Source: Sulfopaludibacter sp035606355 (GTDB lineage: Bacteria; Acidobacteriota; Terriglobia; Bryobacterales; Bryobacteraceae). From it: 64,000 nucleotides of DNA. The notes below the pieces were generated by a model. That model did no database searches and was not told where the DNA came from. It saw only the letters and a list, made by a program, of their open reading frames with translations. Positions within the stretch are counted from its first letter, which is position 1, and every line of letters begins with the position of its first letter. Where the stretch lies: NCBI GenBank assembly GCA_035606355.1, contig DATNFO010000041.1, forward strand, positions 1 through 64,000. Reading direction: 5' to 3'. Shown piece after piece: positions 31,887 through 39,463 of this stretch. Position numbers and translations under genes: made by a program.

Positions 31887-33452
31887 ATGTCCGATACCCC
31901 GGTCCCACAGCCGCACGTGAATCCCTGGATCATCGCGGTTGCGGTGATGTTCGCGACGTTCATGGAGGTTTTGGACACCACCGTCGTGAACGTTTCTCTG
32001 CCGCATATCGCCGGGAACCTTTCGGCGAGCGTTGACGAGGCGGCGTGGGCGCTGACTTCGTACCTGGTGGCCAACGCGGTGGTTCTTCCCATCACTGGCT
32101 GGCTTGCGAATTACTTCGGCAGAAAGCGAGTGTTGACCACCGCGGTATTCGGGTTCACGGCGGCAAGCGTGCTTTGCGGCCTGGCGCCCACGCTGCCCGC
32201 GCTGATCTTTTTTCGCATCATACAGGGGGCCACGGGCGGAGCGCTTCAGCCGCTGTCCCAGGCCGTCATGCTGGAAGCGTTTCCACCGCGTGATCGGGGC
32301 AAGGCGATGGCGTTTTGGGGGCTCGGGATTGTGGTGGCTCCGATGCTCGGGCCGGTGATCGGCGGGTGGCTGACGGAGAACTACAGTTGGCGCTGGGTCT
32401 TCTACATCAATCTTCCGGTCGGCCTGGCGAGCATCATCATGACGCGGCTCTTCATTTTCGACCCGCCGTATATCCGGCGCACGGGCCGCGGCGTGGATTA
32501 CTGGGGCATAGGCCTGCTGGCGGTCGGCGTGGGAGCGCTGCAGGTAGTCCTCGATAAAGGTCAGGAAGAGGATTGGTTTGCATCGCATTGGATGGCGGCG
32601 CTGGCCGTTGTGGCGCTGCTCGCGCTTGCATTCTTTATCGTGCGCGAATTGTGGACTCGCGATCCCGTCGTGCATCTGAGGGTGTTCAAGAACCGTACGT
32701 ACTCGGCGGGCGTTTTTCTGATGACGGTGCTCGGGTTCGTGCTCTACGGCAGCATGCTGCTGGTGCCGATTTTTCTGCAGACTCTGCTCGGGTATCCGGC
32801 ACTCGAGGCGGGAATCGCGATGGCGCCGCGCGGACTTGGGTCTTTCCTCATGATGCCGCTGGTTGGAACCGTGCTCGGCAGGTTCGATCCGCGGAAGGTG
32901 CTCGCGGTGGGACTGTGCGGGGCGTCCTGGACTCTGTATGCGCTGAGCCGCCTGAATCTGCAAGCGGGATACTGGGATATTTTCTGGCCGCAGTTTATTC
33001 AGGGCGCTGCGCTGGCTTTGCTGTTCGTGCCGCTGACCACGGCGACGATGGATCCCATTCCGAAAGAAGAGATGGGTAACGCGACCAGCATGTTCAACCT
33101 GATGCGAAATTTGGGCGGCAGCATCGGGATCGCCAGCGCGACCACCTATTTGTTCCGGCGGCAGCAACTGCATACGAGCCTGCTCGGGGAGCATGTGCAT
33201 GCGATGAGTTCGAGCACGTACGCGCTATCGAAGAGCCTGCAGGGCGCGATGATGGCGCACGGGGCGGACCCGGCGACGGCGGCCCAACAAGCGAATGGGG
33301 CAATCTGGGGAATCGTGCTGCGGCAGGCTTCGATGCAGTCTTTCGTCGATACGTTCCTGGCGCTGGCTGTGGTGTTTTTGTTGGTTCTGCCGTTGTTGTT
33401 CGTGATGCGGCGGCCGTCGCATCATGCGGGCAAGGGCGCCCCGATGCATTAA
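31887..33452 (+). CDS. DHA2-family (EmrB/QacA) MFS multidrug exporter
   Basis: 521 residues with 14 predicted membrane helices. The family signature LDTTVVNVSLPHIAGNL in helix 1, WALTSYLVANAVVLPITGWL and the motif-A-like NYFGRKRVL are clear; GPVIGGWLTENYSWRWVFYINLPVG is motif C. Exports drugs or metabolites with the proton gradient. No periplasmic adaptor (EmrA) gene is adjacent, so partner use is unclear. Confidence 0.9.
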   Translation: MSDTPVPQPHVNPWIIAVAVMFATFMEVLDTTVVNVSLPHIAGNLSASVDEAAWALTSYLVANAVVLPITGWLANYFGRKRVLTTAVFGFTAASVLCGLAPTLPALIFFRIIQGATGGALQPLSQAVMLEAFPPRDRGKAMAFWGLGIVVAPMLGPVIGGWLTENYSWRWVFYINLPVGLASIIMTRLFIFDPPYIRRTGRGVDYWGIGLLAVGVGALQVVLDKGQEEDWFASHWMAALAVVALLALAFFIVRELWTRDPVVHLRVFKNRTYSAGVFLMTVLGFVLYGSMLLVPIFLQTLLGYPALEAGIAMAPRGLGSFLMMPLVGTVLGRFDPRKVLAVGLCGASWTLYALSRLNLQAGYWDIFWPQFIQGAALALLFVPLTTATMDPIPKEEMGNATSMFNLMRNLGGSIGIASATTYLFRRQQLHTSLLGEHVHAMSSSTYALSKSLQGAMMAHGADPATAAQQANGAIWGIVLRQASMQSFVDTFLALAVVFLLVLPLLFVMRRPSHHAGKGAPMH

Positions 33453-33482
33453 GTGCGCCGGTACCAGGCGCGCCCGTTGCCG

Positions 33483-33488
33483 TAAACT
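33483..33488 (+). promoter_or_regulatory. TAAACT box 6 nt before the aldehyde dehydrogenase gene
   Basis: TAAACT ends 6 nt before GTG 33495, with no ribosome binding site between, again compatible with leaderless transcription. Confidence 0.3.
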
Positions 33489-33494
33489 ATCTTC

Positions 33495-34913
33495 GTGCCT
33501 ACATCCGAAGTTCAGGCTCCCTCTATCGATGTCATTAATCCGGCGACCGGGGAGTTGATCGGGACCGTTCCGGACACTCCGCCCGAGGGCGTCGATCAGG
33601 CTGTCGCCGCGGCGCGCGAGTGTTTCGAGAAGCGCACCTGGCGCGGCATGGACGGCAGCAAGCGCGAGCGCGTTCTTTGGAATATTGGCGAGCTGTTAAC
33701 GAAATATCGTGATGAGTTGGCCCGCACCATCTCGCTGGAGAACGGCAAAACCCTGAAGGAAGCCGTGGGCGCGGATGTCAATCCGGCGGCCGATTGCTTC
33801 CGGTATTACGCGGGTTGGGTTCGCAAGATCTACGGCAGCACGATTCCGGTGGATGGCGGATTTTTGAACTATACGCTACGCGAGCCTGCCGGCGTGGTGG
33901 GCGCGATCGTTCCCTGGAACTTTCCGTTGCAGATTGCGGCGTGGAAGGTGGCGCCGGCTCTGGCGGCGGGATGTTCCGTGGTGCTCAAGCCCAGCGAAAA
34001 TACGCCCATGAACGCCGTGCGGCTGGGCGAAATCTGCGCCGAGGCTGGCCTGCCCGAAGGCGCGCTCACCGTGATGACGGGATACGGCGAAACGGCGGGC
34101 GAAGCGCTCGCGCTGCACGAGGACGTCGATAAGATCAGCTTTACGGGGAGCATCGATACGGCTCGCAAGCTGATGCAGTGCGCGGGTGTATCGAACCTGA
34201 AACGGCTGAGTCTGGAGTTGGGCGGAAAATCGCCGCTGATTCTATTTCCGGACGGCGACATCGAGGGTGCGATAAAAGCCTCGTTGTGGGGCGCATTCTG
34301 GGGCAAGGGTGAGGTATGCTGCGCATCGTCGCGACTCCTGGTGCATGCCGGCGTGTACGATCGTTTCGTGGAGGAACTGGCGGCGAAAGCGCGGTCCATG
34401 CGCGTGGGCGATCCGCTGGACGCGAAAACGCAGGTGGGGTCGCTCATTTCCGGGCGGCAATTGGACCGGGTGCTGGACTACATCGAAAGCGGCAAGAGCG
34501 AAGGGGCGCGTGCAGTCTGCGGAGGCGAGCGCGACGAGGAAGGCTCCAAGGCGCATGGATTTTTCGTCAAGCCGACCGTATTCGCGGACGTGAAACCGGA
34601 GATGCGAATCGCCCGTGAGGAAATTTTTGGGCCCGTGGTGTGCTGCATTCGCTTTACCGATGCGGAAGAGGCCGTGAGGATCGCGAACGGCACCATTTAC
34701 GGGCTGGCGGCGGGGGTGTGGACGAAGGACGGCGCGCTGGCTCACCGGGTCGCGGCGGACCTCAAAGCGGGAACGGTTTGGGTGAATTCGTATGGCGCAT
34801 TCGATTCGGGGTCGCCATTCGGGGGGTATAAATTGAGCGGGTTTGGGAGGGATCTGGGGGCGGAGGCTCTGGAGCAGTACACGCAGGTGAAGAGCGTGTG
34901 GGTGAAGATATAA
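33495..34913 (+). CDS. NAD(P)+-dependent aldehyde dehydrogenase
   Basis: 472 residues from GTG. ALDH-superfamily motifs: PWNFPLQIAAWKVAPAL (cofactor Asn), KPSENTP, FTGSIDTARKL, the catalytic base in LELGGKSPLI, the nucleophile Cys in KGEVCCASSRLLV, and EEIFGPVVCCIRF. It oxidises aldehydes to acids; the betaine-aldehyde/general group fits best by length. The gene ends at a strong hairpin shared with the opposite gene. Confidence 0.92.
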   Translation: MPTSEVQAPSIDVINPATGELIGTVPDTPPEGVDQAVAAARECFEKRTWRGMDGSKRERVLWNIGELLTKYRDELARTISLENGKTLKEAVGADVNPAADCFRYYAGWVRKIYGSTIPVDGGFLNYTLREPAGVVGAIVPWNFPLQIAAWKVAPALAAGCSVVLKPSENTPMNAVRLGEICAEAGLPEGALTVMTGYGETAGEALALHEDVDKISFTGSIDTARKLMQCAGVSNLKRLSLELGGKSPLILFPDGDIEGAIKASLWGAFWGKGEVCCASSRLLVHAGVYDRFVEELAAKARSMRVGDPLDAKTQVGSLISGRQLDRVLDYIESGKSEGARAVCGGERDEEGSKAHGFFVKPTVFADVKPEMRIAREEIFGPVVCCIRFTDAEEAVRIANGTIYGLAAGVWTKDGALAHRVAADLKAGTVWVNSYGAFDSGSPFGGYKLSGFGRDLGAEALEQYTQVKSVWVKI

Positions 34914-34942
34914 AAAAAGGCGCCGGCGAACTGCCCGGCGCC
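34912..34942 (-). terminator. Rho-independent terminator for the minus-strand gene
   Basis: Perfect 8-bp stem GGCGCCGG (34919-34926) / CCGGCGCC (34935-34942) with an 8-nt loop. On the minus strand it is followed by seven T residues (plus-strand A at 34912-34918), the classical signal. It serves the gene at 34967-35368 and overlaps the ALDH stop codon. Confidence 0.85.
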
Positions 34943-34966
34943 CTGACTACCTGAAAAAAGCAGGAA

Positions 34967-35368
34967 CTAGGTGGTGGCCTTTTTCGCCGTCACTTTGTTG
35001 GTCATCGGCTCGCCGCCGCGGCCCGGACGGGTCACTTCGAAGTCGATGGTGTCACCCTTAACCGTACCCTTGTAGGTGGTGGTCATAGTGTTTCCATTGA
35101 ACTCGCGGCTGATATCGAAGCTGATCTTATCGCCATCGATCTTGCCGTTGGTGACCTGAGTGTCCGTGGTGCCGTTGCCGCCGCGGCCCGGACGGGATTC
35201 CGTACCGGTAACCGTACCGCCGTCAGCCTTCAAGGTCAGCGTCACGGTCGTCGGATTGCCTCCGCGACCCTGTTGTTCATAAGTCCACTTGCCGGTGACA
35301 TCAGCCGCGAAGGCGGCGAGCGCTAGGACAAGCAGAAGGGATACTACAAAAAGCAGCTTTTTGGTCAT
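34967..35368 (-). CDS. Small exported beta-rich protein with GRGG repeats
   Basis: 133 residues from ATG 35368, which gives a clean signal peptide (MTKKLLFVVSLLLVLALAAFA). The mature part is a small beta-sandwich-like unit: GKWTYE start, three loops carrying QGRGG, RPGRGG and RPGRGG, and strands TVTLTLKADGGTVTGT and DTIDFEV. Similar short exported proteins occur widely in Acidobacteria, without a known function. The frame extends 23 codons upstream but lacks a better start. Confidence 0.7.
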   Translation of the reverse strand: MTKKLLFVVSLLLVLALAAFAADVTGKWTYEQQGRGGNPTTVTLTLKADGGTVTGTESRPGRGGNGTTDTQVTNGKIDGDKISFDISREFNGNTMTTTYKGTVKGDTIDFEVTRPGRGGEPMTNKVTAKKATT

Positions 35369-35430
35369 AGTGTCCGTTAAGGCGTATGTCAACGCCCGGA
35401 TGTTACCATCCTCTCCTTTATGAGCAAAGT

Positions 35431-36561
35431 TTAACACCCGAAGCGCTGAATTCCAGCCAGGTAAACGCCCTCGATCCGCAATTCGTCAGGTTGGGCGCGG
35501 AACACGGTAATGTCCGCAGCTTCACCAGCGCGGAGCATGCCCGCTAAGCCCAAGAACACGGCGGGGTTGCGCGTCGCCGCATGGAGAGCGGCTTCGAGAG
35601 GGCTCTCGGTGGCCTGCTGAAACCGCGCGATGGCCCGGTTCATCCGGAGGGTGGACCCGGCAAGCGCCCCGGGGTTGGCAGCGGAGCTGACCCTGCCATC
35701 CGCCTCCAGTTGTACGGGAAGGCCTCCGAGTTCGTAGGTTCCCGGTGGAAGCCCGGTGACGTGGATGTCGTCGGTGACCAGGATGCACTTGCCGGGGCCT
35801 TTCAGGCGCGCGGCTACGGCCAGGAACTCGCGAGAGAGGTGGAAGCCGTCGCAGATCAAGCTGGCGGACAACCGGTGGTCGGCGAGTTGAGACCAAATGG
35901 GCGACCGATGGCGGTGGATGTACTCCGGGCAGCCGTTTCCCAGGTGCGTGCTCAGCCTCGCGCCGGCTTCGACCGCACGATCGATATCGCCGGGCGCGGC
36001 ATCGGTATGCCCGATCGCTACGACGACGCCGGATTCCGTGGCGCGAGCGATAAAGCCGGGAGCGCCCGGGAGCTCCGGCGCCATGGTGACGATTCCGATG
36101 CGGCCGCCGGCGGCCTCCTGCAAGGCGGCGAACTCGTCCCAATCGGGGGGATGCATCAGGTCGGGATTGTGCGCTCCGTGCGACGGGCCGGACGAAAGAT
36201 ACGGCCCTTCAAGGTGATAACAGGGGACGGAGGCCGCAAAGTCGGGCGAGATCCGGCGCGCTGTTTCGAGCGTCCGGAAAGAGCGCTTCAACGTATCGAC
36301 CGGTGCGGTAATCAGGGTGGGGCAGAGGGCGGTGACGCCCGTCGCCCGGATGGGCGGCAGCACCGAGAGAACGGCTTCCGGAGTAAGGGCAGTGGACGTG
36401 AAATCCACGCCGGCGTAGCCGTTGACCTGAAGATCTATGAAGCCCGGACTGCAATACGGCGCCGAAGCATCTTCGGCGGAGAGCTTGGCGACGCGGGTGA
36501 TGATGCCATCACGCCACTCCACTTCACAGAAGCCCTGACCGGCGATGTTGGCGCGAATCAT
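35431..36561 (-). CDS. nagA: N-acetylglucosamine-6-phosphate deacetylase (NagA-like amidohydrolase)
   Basis: 376 residues from ATG 36561, overlapping nagB by ATGA. Amidohydrolase motifs: PGFIDLQVNGYAGVDF, HLEGPYLS (metal Glu), AIGHTDA and ILVTDDIHVTGLPPG (catalytic Asp). The usual THLFNAM reads THLGNGCPEYIHRHRSP, which changes part of the substrate loop, so a related sugar phosphate is possible. It removes acetate from GlcNAc-6-P, from cell-wall or chitin recycling. It follows nagB in the operon. Confidence 0.85.
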   Translation of the reverse strand: MIRANIAGQGFCEVEWRDGIITRVAKLSAEDASAPYCSPGFIDLQVNGYAGVDFTSTALTPEAVLSVLPPIRATGVTALCPTLITAPVDTLKRSFRTLETARRISPDFAASVPCYHLEGPYLSSGPSHGAHNPDLMHPPDWDEFAALQEAAGGRIGIVTMAPELPGAPGFIARATESGVVVAIGHTDAAPGDIDRAVEAGARLSTHLGNGCPEYIHRHRSPIWSQLADHRLSASLICDGFHLSREFLAVAARLKGPGKCILVTDDIHVTGLPPGTYELGGLPVQLEADGRVSSAANPGALAGSTLRMNRAIARFQQATESPLEAALHAATRNPAVFLGLAGMLRAGEAADITVFRAQPDELRIEGVYLAGIQRFGC

Positions 36562-37334
36562 GCAATCCCGGCGGAGGCTGGGTCGAGGTAGAGCACGGCA
36601 TCGGGATGCCGGCGCAGCGCGGATGCGGGACAGCGCTCTTCGATGGGCCCGGCGAGCGCGGCTGCAACGGCGGCGCGCTTCGCCGGTCCGGGTACGGAGA
36701 CGACGGCGTGCGGCGTGCGCAGGAAGAAGGGAATGGTCAGTGACAACGCGCGTTCCGGCACCTCGTCGATGCCAGCGAAGGCGCCATCGTGGACCTGCTG
36801 CATGCGGCAGACCTGGTCGAGATCGACGATTCGGACGGTGGCGGGGTCGGCAAAATCGCACTCGCCGGGGTCGATGAAGGCCAAGTGACCGTTTTCGCCG
36901 ATTCCCAAAGCGACGAGGACCGGCCTATTTTCGTAAAGCAGACCCGTGTAGCGCTCGGCCTCGGCCGGGAGGTCAGGAGCATCGCCCGCGAGTTCATGGA
37001 AGGCGGCAAGCGGGACGCGGTCCATGAGGCGCTCTTTCAGGAATCGGCGGAAGGAAGCGGGGTGAGTGCTCGGGATTCCGGTGTACTCGTCGAGGTGGAA
37101 GGCAGTGATACGCGGCCAGTCGATGGTGTCATCGGCGCGCAGGGCGGCGAGAAATTCGTTTTGCGAAGCAGCGGCAGCGAACACAGCGGCGGCGCGGCCA
37201 TCGCGCGTGACGGCATCGCGCAATATGGAGGCGGCGCGGGCGGCGGCGGCCCGGCCCAGGGCTTCGCGATCGGCGTGAACTTCGACGGTCAGCCGATCGG
37301 CCTGAAAGGCTTTGAGTGGCACCGGGAACATCAT
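36558..37334 (-). CDS. nagB: Glucosamine-6-phosphate deaminase NagB
   Basis: 258 residues. Motifs of the family: FHLDEYTGIP (catalytic Asp region), GIGENGHLAFIDPG (phosphate/ring-opening His region), and SLTIPFFLRTPHAVVSVPG. It turns glucosamine-6-P into fructose-6-P and ammonia. First gene of the nagBA pair; its start codon is only 20 nt from the divergent glycosyltransferase gene, so the two promoters must overlap coding sequence. Confidence 0.9.
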   Translation of the reverse strand: MMFPVPLKAFQADRLTVEVHADREALGRAAAARAASILRDAVTRDGRAAAVFAAAASQNEFLAALRADDTIDWPRITAFHLDEYTGIPSTHPASFRRFLKERLMDRVPLAAFHELAGDAPDLPAEAERYTGLLYENRPVLVALGIGENGHLAFIDPGECDFADPATVRIVDLDQVCRMQQVHDGAFAGIDEVPERALSLTIPFFLRTPHAVVSVPGPAKRAAVAAALAGPIEERCPASALRRHPDAVLYLDPASAGIA

Positions 37335-37354
37335 AGCTCACGGGTCACGGTAAA

Positions 37355-38374
37355 ATGGAAGACTTGCCGGAAATTCAGGTTACGGTGGTGATCCCCACGA
37401 TTGCGGCGGATGGCAAGCTACAGGAATGCGTGGACGCGCTGGGACGGCAGACCCGGCAGGATTTCGAAGTGATTGTAGTAGACAACAGCGGGAAAAAGCT
37501 GGCGGCGAAACGGAAGTTCGGCGTGCCCGTGCGGGTGCTGGAATGCACGCGCAATCTGGGGTTCGGGGCGGCAGTGAATCTGGGGATCGCGGAATCGCGA
37601 ACGCCGTACGTGGCGTGCCTGAATGACGATGCGGCGGCGCATCCCGGCTGGCTGGATGCGCTGGTCGGCGCGCTGGAACGGCGGCCGGACGCCGGGATGT
37701 GCGCCTCGCAGGTGCGGCTGTTCGGCGAAGAGCGGCTGGATTCCGCCGGCATGCTGGTGGCGGGCGATGGCAGCAGCAAGCAGCGGGGTCATGGCCGAAC
37801 GCCGGACGATTTTCCGGTCCTCGAAGAGACGCTGTTTCCGAGCGGGTCGGCATGCCTGTACCGGCGGGCGATGCTCGACGAGATCGGCGGCTTCGACGAC
37901 AGCTTTTTCCTCTATTGCGAGGATACGGATCTGGGGCTGCGAGCGCGGTGGGCCGGTTGGAAGTGCCTGTATGTGCCGGATGCCGTGGTGGAGCATCATT
38001 ATTCCCATTCGGCGGGGCGCGCGTCGGCCGTGAAGGCGTATTACGTAGAGCGCAACCGCCTCTTCGTGCTGGTGAAGAATTTTCCCGCGCGCATGTTGCT
38101 GCGGGCGCCGTTCATCACGGCTGCTCGATATTTTTGGCACCTCTGGTACATTCTGGGCGGACGAGGCAGCGCGGCGCGGTTCCGCGCGGAGGGCAACGCC
38201 GGGCCTCGAATGGCCTGGTTCGTCGTGCGGGCACATGCGGCGCTGCTGCGTCACGCCGCGCGGTTGCTGCGGCAGCGGCGCGAAATCAGGGCGCGCGCTC
38301 GCATCACGCCGGCAGTTTTCGAACGGTTGTTGCGCAGCCACTCGATTGGAGCAAAAAAGGTGGCGGCGCTCTGA
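37355..38374 (+). CDS. GT2-family glycosyltransferase (rhamnosyltransferase-like)
   Basis: 339 residues. GT-A fold with VTVVIPTIAADGKLQECVDALGRQ, ECTRNLGFGAAVNLG and the metal-binding CLNDDAAAHPG; the GGFDDSFFLYCEDTDLGLRAR motif is typical of rhamnosyl/galactofuranosyl-type GT2 enzymes of polysaccharide assembly. The C-terminal part is basic and amphipathic, probably for membrane contact. It overlaps the next gene by one base (TGATG). Confidence 0.87.
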   Translation: MEDLPEIQVTVVIPTIAADGKLQECVDALGRQTRQDFEVIVVDNSGKKLAAKRKFGVPVRVLECTRNLGFGAAVNLGIAESRTPYVACLNDDAAAHPGWLDALVGALERRPDAGMCASQVRLFGEERLDSAGMLVAGDGSSKQRGHGRTPDDFPVLEETLFPSGSACLYRRAMLDEIGGFDDSFFLYCEDTDLGLRARWAGWKCLYVPDAVVEHHYSHSAGRASAVKAYYVERNRLFVLVKNFPARMLLRAPFITAARYFWHLWYILGGRGSAARFRAEGNAGPRMAWFVVRAHAALLRHAARLLRQRREIRARARITPAVFERLLRSHSIGAKKVAAL

Positions 38375-39099
38375 TGGAACAGGTGCTGGTGATTATCCCG
38401 GCGTTCAACGAGGAAGGCGCGATCGCCGGAGTAGTGACGAGTGTGCACCGGGAGATGCCGGACGTGCCGGTGCTGGTGATCGACGACTCTTCCAGGGATC
38501 AGACGATTGCGATGGCGCGCGAGGCCGGGGCGCGCGTGCTCTGCCTGCCGCATCACCTGGGGCTCGGCGGCGCCGTGCAGGCAGGCTACAAACTTGCCTT
38601 CGAGCTCGGCTACGACTACGTGATTCGCGTGGATGGCGACGGGCAGCACGACGCTCGCGACATTCCGCGAATCCTGCAGCGCCTGCGGGAAACCGGCTGC
38701 GACATGGTGATCGGGTCGCGGTTTGTGGCGCCGGTAGGGACCAAAACAACGCCGGTGCGGAGCCTCGGCATTCGATTCTTTCGCACCGTGCTGCGGCCGA
38801 TTTTAGGAAAACCGGTTCATGACCCCACCAGCGGGTTCGTGGGCGTGAATCGCCGCGCGCTGGAGGTATTCGGCCGCAGTTTTCCACTGGAATATCCCGA
38901 GATCGAGGCGTTAGTGGTGCTGCAGCGGCGGCGCTTCCGGTTCGAGGAAGTGCCGGTGAAGATGAAACCGCGGACCACGGGGAGAAGCAGCATCACGGCC
39001 CTGAAGTCGCTGTATTACATCGTGCATGTGCTGCTCGGAGTGTTTGTGAATGTTTTGAAATTCGAGCGGCGGCGGCATCGTTCGGGCGGGGCAAGGTGA
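38374..39099 (+). CDS. GT2-family dolichol/polyprenyl-phosphate-mannose-synthase-like transferase
   Basis: 241 residues from ATG 38374. VLVIIPAFNEEGAIAGVV, VIDDSSRDQT, LGGAVQAGYKLAFE and RVDGDGQHDARDIP are the DPMS-type motifs; DPTSGFVGVNRRALE follows. Such enzymes transfer a sugar to a polyprenyl phosphate, giving the lipid-linked donor used by membrane glycosyltransferases such as the one encoded at 39453. No extra C-terminal membrane helices beyond one amphipathic stretch. Confidence 0.88.
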   Translation: MEQVLVIIPAFNEEGAIAGVVTSVHREMPDVPVLVIDDSSRDQTIAMAREAGARVLCLPHHLGLGGAVQAGYKLAFELGYDYVIRVDGDGQHDARDIPRILQRLRETGCDMVIGSRFVAPVGTKTTPVRSLGIRFFRTVLRPILGKPVHDPTSGFVGVNRRALEVFGRSFPLEYPEIEALVVLQRRRFRFEEVPVKMKPRTTGRSSITALKSLYYIVHVLLGVFVNVLKFERRRHRSGGAR

Positions 39100-39109
39100 A
39101 GGAGGCGGC

Positions 39110-39463
39110 ATGGACCGGCTATTGAACGTGACCGCGGTGTTGAGCGCGATCATGCTGATCATGGTTCTCATCTCAGTGCGTCGCGCGCACATACGGGTGG
39201 AATACTCGGTGACGTGGCTGTTGGGCGCGGCGGCGATGCTGGTGCTTTCGCGGTGCCGCGGGGTGTTGGACCATTTGCGCGTTTGGACGGGCCTGCCGGA
39301 TACTCCGCTGACGCTGTTTTTGCTGGGGGCGGGCGTGCTGCTGGTTCTCTTCTTCCGCTTCAGCGTTATCATCTCGCATTTGCGCGACGACAATATCGCG
39401 CTCGCGCAGCGGCTTGCGATCCTGGAATATCACATGGAAACCATTCAGAAGCATGAGCAGTAA
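39110..39463 (+). CDS. DUF2304 small membrane protein
   Basis: 117 residues with three hydrophobic helices (NVTAVLSAIMLIMVLISVRR; EYSVTWLLGAAAMLVLS; TPLTLFLLGAGVLLVLFFRF) and a C-terminal coiled coil (LRDDNIALAQRLAILEYHME). DUF2304 genes typically sit beside DPMS-type GT2 genes, as here, and may anchor or assist them. It overlaps the next gene by 11 nt. Confidence 0.8.
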   Translation: MDRLLNVTAVLSAIMLIMVLISVRRAHIRVEYSVTWLLGAAAMLVLSRCRGVLDHLRVWTGLPDTPLTLFLLGAGVLLVLFFRFSVIISHLRDDNIALAQRLAILEYHMETIQKHEQ

